This document shows positions 1-5,127 of a stretch of 5,434 bases of DNA, piece by piece (the first letter of the stretch is position 1; each line of letters starts with the position of its first letter). Source of the DNA: Firm-04 sp003446315 (GTDB lineage Bacteria; Bacillota; Clostridia; Oscillospirales; Ruminococcaceae). Made by a program: the position numbers and the translations under genes. The notes under the pieces were generated by a model that saw only the letters and a list, made by a program, of their open reading frames with translations, had not been told where the DNA came from and made no database searches. Location of the stretch: positions 1 to 5,434 of the forward strand of contig CAMNAB010000161.1 of the NCBI GenBank assembly GCA_946530355.1. The letters run 5' to 3'.

Positions 1-933
1 GTCGCGGAGACCGTAGAGGAAACCGCCGAAACAGCAGAACAGACGCTGCCGACGCTCTCTCTGCTGGAAGAACTCGCTCCGATGGACAATACACCGGCAC
101 CGCAGCCCAGACCCGCTATGGGTGCAATGGTTTCTGCGCTGCTCTCCAATATGGAAGAACAGCGTCTTGCCGACAGACGCGCAATTGCACAGGAGCCTTC
201 TGCCGATGCAGAGCCTTCGCCGGTACCGGCTGACGGTAAGTTCTCGACAAAGGAACGCAGAAAGCATTATCATAACGAAGCGCAATTGGTTGTGCCGGAA
301 GGCTATCTGGAGATCCGCGCAGGTGCGTGCGCAGGACTCGATAAGCTGGAATCGGTCATTCTGCCGAATACCATCGTGAAGATCGGCAGCGGCGCATTCT
401 CCGATTCTGCGGCGCTGAAAGAGATTTATATCCCGCTTTCCGTCAAGGAAATCGCATCGGATGCCTTTGAAGGCTGTGAATCGCTGACAAAGGTCACCAT
501 GCCGTTTGCGTTGGAATGGCTGGCAAATGAATTGTTCGAAAACGAGGTCGATATTACCTGGCTGGAGCCGGAAAAAGAAGATAACGGCATCGCGGAAGAC
601 GGTAAGTTTACCCGCAAGATCCGTAAGGAGATCTATGACGGCGGCAGCATGCTCATCATTCCGGAAGGATACATCGAGATTCGTCCGGGCGCTTGTGCCG
701 GATTGGATGATGTGACGGAAGTCGTGCTTCCGCAGACCTTGCAGAAAATCTGCGGCGGCGCTTTCTCTGAGTGCTCCTCTCTCGTCAGTCTCGATATTCC
801 GGCAAGTGTGACCGAGCTGGAAGAAGATGCTTTTGAAGACTGCACATCCCTGCGGATGGTTGCGATCCCTTCGCATCTTGAGGCACAGGCAAAAGCCTGC
901 TTCCCGACCGCTGACCTAATGGTGCTTGACTAA
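1..933 (+). CDS. Leucine-rich-repeat (BspA-like, LRR_5) protein, C-terminal part
   Basis: The frame is open from base 1 to the TAA at 931-933 and its N-terminus lies outside the window. An ATG at 82 is in frame, but it has only a weak purine stretch upstream, and the codons before it encode the same Glu/Thr/Ala-rich style of sequence, so I treat the gene as entering from the left. Counting from that ATG, residues 1-50 are an acidic, Pro/Ala-rich linker. Residues 51-145 and 173-267 are two copies of one module, each opening with DGKF and a basic stretch, then PEGY(L/I)EIR.GACAGLD, then LRR_5-type strands (LP.T...I..GAF..C.SL, IP.SV.E...DAFE.C.SL). The copies are joined by an acidic linker. LRR_5/BspA repeats usually serve protein-protein binding, often at the cell surface, but no signal peptide, anchor or catalytic domain is visible here, so function and location are unknown. 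The family call is firm; the role is not. Confidence 0.85.
   Translation, partial: VAETVEETAETAEQTLPTLSLLEELAPMDNTPAPQPRPAMGAMVSALLSNMEEQRLADRRAIAQEPSADAEPSPVPADGKFSTKERRKHYHNEAQLVVPEGYLEIRAGACAGLDKLESVILPNTIVKIGSGAFSDSAALKEIYIPLSVKEIASDAFEGCESLTKVTMPFALEWLANELFENEVDITWLEPEKEDNGIAEDGKFTRKIRKEIYDGGSMLIIPEGYIEIRPGACAGLDDVTEVVLPQTLQKICGGAFSECSSLVSLDIPASVTELEEDAFEDCTSLRMVAIPSHLEAQAKACFPTADLMVLD
232..882 (+). repeat. Tandem 122-residue LRR module, two copies (232-516 and 598-882)
   Basis: Within the LRR protein, the copy at 232-516 and the copy at 598-882 align without gaps at an offset of exactly 366 nt (122 codons). Matching landmarks are DGKF, PEGY, GACAGLD, GAFS, DAFE and the closing IP/MP..LE. 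The DNA copies have diverged clearly while the protein pattern is kept, which suggests an old duplication under selection rather than a recent slippage event. The spacer between copies (517-597) encodes an acidic stretch. More copies may lie upstream of the window. Confidence 0.8.
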
Positions 934-942
934 AATGAATCC

Positions 943-980
943 GAACCGCTGTGATTTTGTCTTCACAGCGGTTCTTTTTT
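943..980 (+). terminator. Intrinsic terminator after the LRR gene
   Basis: A perfect 12-bp inverted repeat (943-954 with 963-974, core ACCGCTGTGA/TCACAGCGGT) encloses an 8-nt loop and is followed at once by six T residues (975-980). It begins 9 nt after the LRR stop codon, so it should end that transcript and insulate it from the promoter at 1041. Confidence 0.92.
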
Positions 981-1021
981 GCGTAAATTCGTAAGATTTA
1001 ATGAAAATCCCGTTTTCGATG

Positions 1022-1069
1022 AAAAAAAAGCGGAATGCTCTTGTTTTTTTTATGGCTTTGTGTTATAAT
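1022..1069 (+). promoter_or_regulatory. Sigma-A-type promoter with extended -10 for the yloU-fakA operon
   Basis: TTGTTT (1041-1046) and a perfect TATAAT (1064-1069) are separated by 17 bp. A TG at 1061-1062 makes the -10 an extended TGnTATAAT element. An A8 tract at 1022-1029 lies about 12 bp above the -35 box, where an UP element would be, and a T8 tract (1044-1051) overlaps the -35 and spacer. Transcription would start near 1076, giving a leader of about 25 nt that holds little besides the ribosome binding site. The predicted strength suggests constitutive, housekeeping expression. Confidence 0.88.
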
Positions 1070-1101
1070 AGATAAAGAATTCTCAGAAGGGAGTGCCCGA
1101 T

Positions 1102-1449
1102 ATGATCGTGATTGAAAACCATATTGGCAGTATTCGTGTGTCGAAAACATATCTTTATGCCTTGATTGAACATACGGTGACAAGCTGCTTCGGTGTGGCG
1201 GATTTGAATGATTCTTCTCCGGTTGAAACAATTATGACCAAACTCTTTCCCAGCGACATTCGACGCGGGATCCGGCTCAGAAGCCGCAATAATCAGTTGG
1301 TGATTGACTTGCATATCATGACCGGAATCGGTGCGAATTTGAATGCGATTACCGACAGTATCCGCAATAAGGTGCGGTATGCTGTGGAACAGGCAACCGG
1401 CTTTGCACCCGCTGCAATCAATGTGTATATTGACGGCATTCGTGCGTAA
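1102..1449 (+). CDS. yloU: Asp23/Gls24-family protein (YloU-like)
   Basis: This is a 115-residue protein of the Asp23/Gls24 (DUF322) family, small alpha/beta proteins linked to envelope homeostasis and alkaline-shock response in Firmicutes. The sequence shows GSIRVS near residues 9-14, an alternating hydrophobic strand around residues 65-72 (NQLVIDLH), then GANL (77-80), a helix, VRYAVEQATG (91-100) and the closing strand INVYIDGI (106-113), which is the family's usual C-terminal pattern. The ATG at 1102 is preferred over an in-frame GTG at 1093 because AGAAGGGAG (1085-1093) is then an ideal Shine-Dalgarno 8 nt upstream, whereas the GTG would overlap it. The gene sits 42 nt before fakA, matching the Bacillus yloU-yloV arrangement, which is the basis for the symbol. 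Members of this family next to fakA are common, but their precise role is not settled. No membrane segment is seen. Confidence 0.88.
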   Translation: MIVIENHIGSIRVSKTYLYALIEHTVTSCFGVADLNDSSPVETIMTKLFPSDIRRGIRLRSRNNQLVIDLHIMTGIGANLNAITDSIRNKVRYAVEQATGFAPAAINVYIDGIRA

Positions 1450-1477
1450 GCTGCACTGTTTGCCGAGAATAGATGAG

Positions 1478-1494
1478 AAGGAGAGAATGTTTTG
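1478..1494 (+). promoter_or_regulatory. Ribosome binding site that fixes the TTG start of fakA
   Basis: AAGGAG at 1478-1483 lies 8 nt before TTG at 1492-1494. An ATG at 1487-1489 is closer (3 nt) but out of frame and ends at once (ATG TTT TGA, overlapping the TTG). No in-frame ATG or GTG lies nearby before the conserved protein sequence begins. TTG is therefore the supported start, with translation probably lower than an ATG would give. Confidence 0.82.
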
Positions 1495-3156
1495 ATTACC
1501 GGAAAACAACTGAAAGCGGCTATTATTCACGCCGCAATTCTGATTACCAATCAGCGGCGTTCGGTCGATGAGTTGAACGTCTATCCTGTGCCGGACGGCG
1601 ATACCGGTACCAATATGTCCATGACCATCAGTGCTGCAAAGCGTCAGCTCGAATTGCTCTCTGATGATGTCCCGGTTTCTGAGGTCGCGGATGTGACGGC
1701 TTCGGCGATGCTCCGCGGCGCACGCGGTAATTCCGGTGTTATCACTTCGCTGTTGTTCCGCGGATTCTCAAAGGGTCTTGCCGGATTGACAACTGCCGAA
1801 AATGCCGATTTTGCAAATGCGCTGGAACTGGGCGTTGCAGGTGCTTATAAAGCGGTTATGAAACCGACGGAAGGTACCATTCTGACCGTTTCCCGTATGG
1901 CTGCAAATAAGGCGCAGGAACTGGCAAAAACAGATGCCGATCCGATTGCTTTCTGGCAGGGTGTGTTAGACGAAGCAAACGCTGTCCTCAAGCAGACCAC
2001 CGAAATGCTGCCTGCTTTGAAAAAGGCAAATGTTGTCGATGCCGGCGGTCAGGGCTTCTGCATCATCATCGGCGGTATGCTCGAATCGTTCCGCGGTGCG
2101 GCACTGCCGGAAGAAGTCGGCGATGTCCAGAAATCTTCTGCTCCGGATCCGCAGATCGACTTCAATGCTGCCGTTGCACAGTATGACGATGAGATCAACT
2201 TTACTTATTGTACGGAATACATCATCGAAAAGAATGATGCTTCCGTTGACGGCGCAAAACTCCGCGCTTATCTCGAAACCATCGGCGACTGCGTTGTGGT
2301 CGTTGAGGATGACGAGATCATCAAGGTGCATGTGCATACCGATGCGCCCGGTATGGCACTGACAAAGGCGCTCGAATTCGGGCATTTCATCAATGAGCCG
2401 AAGCCGAAGATCGAAAATATGCGCATTCAGCATGAGGGCAAGGTCAAGGAAGCAAAGATCGTGAAGCAGCAGGAAGTGCTGCCGGTCGAGCCGACAAAGG
2501 AATTCGGTTTTGTGGCTGTCGCAGCAGGCGGCGGTCTGGAACGTACCTTCCTCGATCTCGGTGTCGATCAGGTCGTCAAGGGCGGTCAGACCATGAACCC
2601 CTCAACAGACGATATTCTCCGCGCAATCCACGCAACACCGGCGAAAACGGTCTTTGTGCTGCCGAATAATAAGAATATTATCATGGCTGCGGAACAGGCG
2701 ATCAGCCTTGCAAACCGCAATGTCGTTGTGCTTCAGACCCGTACCATTCCGCAGGGCATTTCCGCAATGCTCGCTTTTGACGAGAGCATGAGCATGGACG
2801 AGAACCGTACCCAGATGACAAAGGCATTTGAGCGTGTTTCTTCCGGTGCCGTAACCTTTGCGGCGCGTGATTCTGAGCTGGACGGTCAGAAGATCAAGAA
2901 GAATGAAGTGCTTGCACTCGATAACGGAAAGCTCGCATTTACGGAAAAAGATGTCAATAAGGCAGCCTATAAGCTGACCAAAAAGATGATTAAGGGCGAT
3001 TCCAGTTACGTCACGCTGATCTACGGCGCGGATGTGACCGAAGAAAAGGCACAGCAGCTCAATGACCAGATTTCTGCGAAGTTCGGCAACAAGGTGGAAG
3101 TCATGCTGCTGCACGGCGGACAGCCTGTTTACTACTATCTGATCTCAGTTGAATAA
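1492..3156 (+). CDS. fakA: Fatty acid kinase ATP-binding subunit FakA (YloV, DAK2 domain)
   Basis: FakA phosphorylates fatty acids carried by a FakB (DegV-family) partner, giving acyl-phosphate for the PlsX/PlsY phospholipid pathway, so that exogenous or recycled fatty acids can be used. The 554-residue length is normal for the family. Residues 1-200 form the DAK2 kinase domain: NVYPVPDGDTGTNM (29-42) carries the Mg/ATP-binding aspartates D35 and D37, followed by RGARGNSGVI (75-84), KPTEGTI (124-130) and VDAGGQGF (182-189). The middle domain has C240 (YCTEY) and the pair H280/H282 (VHVHTDAPG), which match the zinc-binding Cys/His/His set described for S. aureus FakA. The C-terminal domain runs from about residue 325 to the typical ending GGQPVYYYLISVE, so the gene is complete. 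It starts with TTG. It follows yloU by 42 nt and almost certainly shares its promoter. No fakB or plsX is in the window. Identification is confident. Confidence 0.95.
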   Translation: MITGKQLKAAIIHAAILITNQRRSVDELNVYPVPDGDTGTNMSMTISAAKRQLELLSDDVPVSEVADVTASAMLRGARGNSGVITSLLFRGFSKGLAGLTTAENADFANALELGVAGAYKAVMKPTEGTILTVSRMAANKAQELAKTDADPIAFWQGVLDEANAVLKQTTEMLPALKKANVVDAGGQGFCIIIGGMLESFRGAALPEEVGDVQKSSAPDPQIDFNAAVAQYDDEINFTYCTEYIIEKNDASVDGAKLRAYLETIGDCVVVVEDDEIIKVHVHTDAPGMALTKALEFGHFINEPKPKIENMRIQHEGKVKEAKIVKQQEVLPVEPTKEFGFVAVAAGGGLERTFLDLGVDQVVKGGQTMNPSTDDILRAIHATPAKTVFVLPNNKNIIMAAEQAISLANRNVVVLQTRTIPQGISAMLAFDESMSMDENRTQMTKAFERVSSGAVTFAARDSELDGQKIKKNEVLALDNGKLAFTEKDVNKAAYKLTKKMIKGDSSYVTLIYGADVTEEKAQQLNDQISAKFGNKVEVMLLHGGQPVYYYLISVE

Positions 3157-3191
3157 ACAGCGAAAAGGACGGTTTTCCGTCCTTTTCTGTT
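3156..3191 (+). terminator. Terminator-like hairpin directly after fakA
   Basis: GAAAAGGACGG (3162-3172) pairs perfectly with CCGTCCTTTTC (3177-3187) around a TTTT loop. AACAG/CTGTT at the base (3156-3160 with 3187-3191) offers an alternative extension. The stem is strong, but the downstream T tract is interrupted (TTTTCTGTT) and partly inside the stem, so termination is probably incomplete. It starts at the fakA stop codon and leaves about 20 nt before the next gene's start, with no recognisable promoter in between. Some readthrough into the GNAT-QueH gene is likely. Confidence 0.65.
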
Positions 3192-3211
3192 ATCGAAAGG
3201 AATCTGCTGTT

Positions 3212-4909
3212 ATGGATTTTTCGCCTGTGTTATATTCTAAGGAGTATGAGGAAAAGCTGATTGCGTTTCTGGAAGCATGTCTGCCGGAATCCGGCAGGGA
3301 ACTTGACCTGAACGGACGGCACAGCTTTTATCTCGATATCCCGCAGCATTTCTGTGCATTCTGGTGCTGGTTTGACGGCGATCAGGTGGTCGGTACAGTC
3401 GGTGTGCGGAAACTCACAGCAAAGGATTGCGAACTGAAATCGCTGTATCTGCTGGAAAAATATCATGGAAAAGGCTATGGCAGAAGACTGCTGGAAATTG
3501 CAATCGGTTATGCGCAGAATGCCGGATACCGGAAAATGTATCTGGATTCTCTCTCGACAAGTACCAAAGCACTCCGGCTCTACCGGAAAGCCGGTTTCAC
3601 CGAGACCGAACGCTATCACAATGCAGAACGTGCAGATGTTTTTATGGTAAAGGAGCTGTTTATGGTCAAACGACAGTATCATAAAGATATGGAAAAAAAG
3701 ATCCAGGAAATTCCGGCGGGTAGTGTGCCGCGTCTGCTGCTGCATAGCTGCTGCGGGCCGTGCAGTACAGCGGTGCTGGAACAGCTTATGCCGTATTTTG
3801 AGATCGTCCTGTTCTATTATAATCCGAATATCGCGCCGGAAGATGAGTTTTATCGCCGGCTGGAAACACAGAAGCAGCTCCTTGCGCAGTTGCAGCCGCC
3901 GCACCCGATCACGCTGCTGGCACCGCCCTATGACGATCAGCCTTTCTGGAATGCGGTAAAGGGCGTTGAAGATACGCCGGAGATGGGGGCGCGCTGCGAA
4001 AAATGTATTGCGCAGCGGATGCGGGAAGCGGCGATTGCAGCAGACCGCGAAAACTGCGACTATTTTACCACGACACTGACGGTCAGCCCGCACAAGAATG
4101 CAAAGTTCATCAATACATACGGCGAGGAAATCGAAAAGGATTACCGTGCGGCATATCTGCCCTCTGATTTCAAAAAGGGCGGGGGATATGCGCGGTCCGT
4201 GGCGCTGTCCGGAGAATACGGGCTGTACCGGCAGGATTACTGCGGCTGCCCGATGAGTCTGCGCGAAGCAGAGGAGCGCCGAACAAAGCGCGAAGCGAAA
4301 TGTAAGCAAAGCAGCGAATCAGAGGAATCAGACCCGAAAACGAAACAATTTCTGCAAATGCTGTTAGATCATGAACACTGGCTTGAACAACAAAGTGAAC
4401 GATACAAGCGCAGCTTGTATGCAATCGCGGTTGATGCGCCGCCCATAAATCATGTTACGGTTAAAAATCTCACACTGACCGGACACAACTTGCAGAGTAT
4501 TGAGCTGGATGAATGCACGTTTATAAACTGCAAGTTCAAGGATGTTGACTTTTTCGGGGGCTGGATGGGCGGCTGCCGGTTTATCAGTTGCAGTTTTACG
4601 CATTGCATCATGGGGAAATCCAATATGAGCTATACATTCATGCAGGATACTGTTTTCAAAGACTGTACGCTGATTAAGACAGAGCTCGACAATACTGAGC
4701 TTGTGCATGTCACATTTCACTGCTGCGACCTCACCCGCGCATGGTTTTGGAGAGCGAGTATGAAGGCTGTTACGCTGACAGCATGTGATCTTGACGGTGC
4801 AGCGTTCCATGAGGCATGTGTGAAGGAGATCACTCTGACAGAATGTAAGCTGACGGACTGCGATCTGCCGGAGATGATTGCGGCTGATGACGGCAATACA
4901 GAAAACTAA
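3212..4909 (+). CDS. queH: Fusion protein: GNAT acetyltransferase - epoxyqueuosine reductase QueH - pentapeptide-repeat domain
   Basis: This 565-residue frame starts at ATG 3212, preceded by AAAGGA (3196-3201). The frame is open further upstream to a TTG at 3149, but that codon overlaps the end of fakA. Residues 1-148 are a GNAT acyltransferase: acetyl-CoA loop K83-x-x-G86-K-G88-x-G90, then ALRLYRKAGF (120-129); its substrate is unknown. Residues 151 to about 356 are QueH, which reduces epoxyqueuosine to queuosine in tRNA wobble position 34 using an iron-sulfur cluster. The QueH cysteines are present: HSCCGPC (C180, C181, C184), RCEKC (C262, C265) and YCGC (C344, C346), plus FYYNPNI, FTTTLTVSPHKNA and YLPSDFKKGGGY. 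Residues 357-416 are a charged linker. Residues 422-556 are a regular pentapeptide-repeat beta-helix rich in cysteine. Most QueH proteins end soon after the YCGC motif. QueH may also be translated alone from ATG 3662. No promoter or preQ1 riboswitch was seen upstream. The QueH and GNAT calls are strong; the role of the fused tail is unknown. Confidence 0.9.
   Translation: MDFSPVLYSKEYEEKLIAFLEACLPESGRELDLNGRHSFYLDIPQHFCAFWCWFDGDQVVGTVGVRKLTAKDCELKSLYLLEKYHGKGYGRRLLEIAIGYAQNAGYRKMYLDSLSTSTKALRLYRKAGFTETERYHNAERADVFMVKELFMVKRQYHKDMEKKIQEIPAGSVPRLLLHSCCGPCSTAVLEQLMPYFEIVLFYYNPNIAPEDEFYRRLETQKQLLAQLQPPHPITLLAPPYDDQPFWNAVKGVEDTPEMGARCEKCIAQRMREAAIAADRENCDYFTTTLTVSPHKNAKFINTYGEEIEKDYRAAYLPSDFKKGGGYARSVALSGEYGLYRQDYCGCPMSLREAEERRTKREAKCKQSSESEESDPKTKQFLQMLLDHEHWLEQQSERYKRSLYAIAVDAPPINHVTVKNLTLTGHNLQSIELDECTFINCKFKDVDFFGGWMGGCRFISCSFTHCIMGKSNMSYTFMQDTVFKDCTLIKTELDNTELVHVTFHCCDLTRAWFWRASMKAVTLTACDLDGAAFHEACVKEITLTECKLTDCDLPEMIAADDGNTEN
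3649..3664 (+). promoter_or_regulatory. Internal ribosome binding site and start codon for QueH inside the fusion frame
   Basis: AAAGGAG (3649-3655) lies 6 nt before an in-frame ATG (3662-3664), an ideal spacing. The protein from this ATG begins MVKRQYHKDMEKKI, which resembles the usual N-terminus of Clostridial QueH, and the residues just before it (VFMVKEL) resemble the usual C-terminus of a GNAT protein. The Shine-Dalgarno bases encode the Val-Lys-Glu of that GNAT ending. If used, it gives a 415-residue QueH plus pentapeptide protein in addition to the full 565-residue fusion. The site is clear in sequence; its use is inferred. Confidence 0.65.
4475..4879 (+). repeat. 27 consecutive pentapeptide repeats at the C-terminus of the QueH fusion
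   Basis: From residue 422 to 556, every fifth residue is Leu, Phe, Met or Val with no break in register, for example LDECT FINCK, MGGCR FISCS FTHCI and LTECK LTDCD. This is the pattern of a right-handed quadrilateral beta-helix; 27 pentads make about 6.75 turns. The inward-facing position two residues before the central one is Cys in ten pentads, where Ala is the common family residue. The DNA differs slightly from the QueH part: the ATA isoleucine codons at 4445 and 4523 have no counterpart in the GNAT and QueH portions. Confidence 0.85.
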
Positions 4910-5025
4910 ATCTGAAAAATGCAAGAACAGACCGCAAAATGGCTAGTTTTCAGCATGGATTTGTTGACAGTGTGTTGCGGTTTATCCGAAATCGTTATTT
5001 TTTTCACAATCTTAATGCTTTTCGC

Positions 5026-5054
5026 TTGACAAGTGCGGTAAAATCGGGTATACT
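5026..5054 (+). promoter_or_regulatory. Near-consensus sigma-A promoter of serC
   Basis: A perfect TTGACA (5026-5031) is followed after exactly 17 bp by TATACT (5049-5054). A second TATACT follows immediately (5055-5060) but would give a 23-bp spacer, so the first is the likely -10. Transcription should start near 5061, leaving a leader of about 67 nt. The T7 run at 4998-5004 and AT-rich DNA upstream may help promoter strength. Confidence 0.9.
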
Positions 5055-5062
5055 TATACTCA

Positions 5063-5096
5063 GGATTGCTGCAAAATGTTCGTGCAGCATTTATCC
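5063..5096 (+). promoter_or_regulatory. Stem-loop at the 5' end of the serC leader
   Basis: TGCTGCA (5067-5073) pairs with TGCAGCA (5083-5089) around a 9-nt loop, and GGAT (5063-5066) can pair with ATCC (5093-5096) across a 3-nt bulge. The structure would begin within a few bases of the predicted transcript start and ends 17 nt before the ribosome binding site. No T tract follows, so it is not a terminator. It may protect the mRNA 5' end or serve as a regulatory target. It is too short for a T-box or a known riboswitch class. Confidence 0.45.
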
Positions 5097-5127
5097 GATG
5101 AAAAATGATGATATGGAGGCTTTTATA

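Larger units (their letters stand above)
4934..5098 (+). repeat. Repeated short words in the serC upstream region
   Basis: The 218-nt gap between the fusion gene and serC holds several words twice: GCAAAATG (4934-4941, 5071-5078), CAGCAT (4951-4956, 5085-5090), TTTATCCGA (4981-4989, 5090-5098), and TTGACA followed closely by GCGGT (4964-4981, 5026-5039). They could be remnants of a duplicated promoter or leader, or paired protein-binding sites, but the order is not fully conserved and chance is possible. No convincing intrinsic terminator for the upstream gene was found in this gap; a T7 run at 4998-5004 follows only a weak, bulged stem. Confidence 0.35.

Noticed and set aside
1022..1051. A8/T8 inverted repeat as a hairpin
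   Set aside because: The loop is 14 nt and the stem is only A-T pairs. The tracts are better explained as promoter-associated A/T tracts.
1093..1095. GTG as start of the Asp23-family gene
   Set aside because: It lies within the Shine-Dalgarno sequence itself; ATG at 1102 has ideal spacing.
3149..3211. N-terminal extension of the fusion protein from TTG 3149
   Set aside because: It overlaps the fakA end and runs through the terminator-like hairpin. The encoded basic stretch is not GNAT-like, and ATG 3212 has its own ribosome binding site.
3157..3211. preQ1 riboswitch upstream of the QueH fusion
   Set aside because: The 55-nt gap is taken up by the hairpin after fakA and the ribosome binding site; no pseudoknot-type preQ1 aptamer sequence is apparent.
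3230..4309. Long open frame (about 359 codons) on the minus strand opposite the GNAT-QueH gene
   Set aside because: Its translation is rich in Arg, Cys, Phe and Ile without any recognisable domain, and the opposite strand carries clear GNAT and QueH motifs. It is an antisense shadow.
4901..4951. GAAAACTA / TAGTTTTC inverted repeat at the end of the fusion gene as a terminator
   Set aside because: The 8-bp arms are AT-rich, separated by 35 nt, and not followed by a T run.
4964..4999. Second complete promoter starting at TTGACA 4964
   Set aside because: No acceptable -10 hexamer occurs at 16-18 bp spacing.
5061..5127. T-box or amino-acid riboswitch in the serC leader
   Set aside because: The leader is only about 67 nt, with no T-box consensus and no terminator/antiterminator pair.
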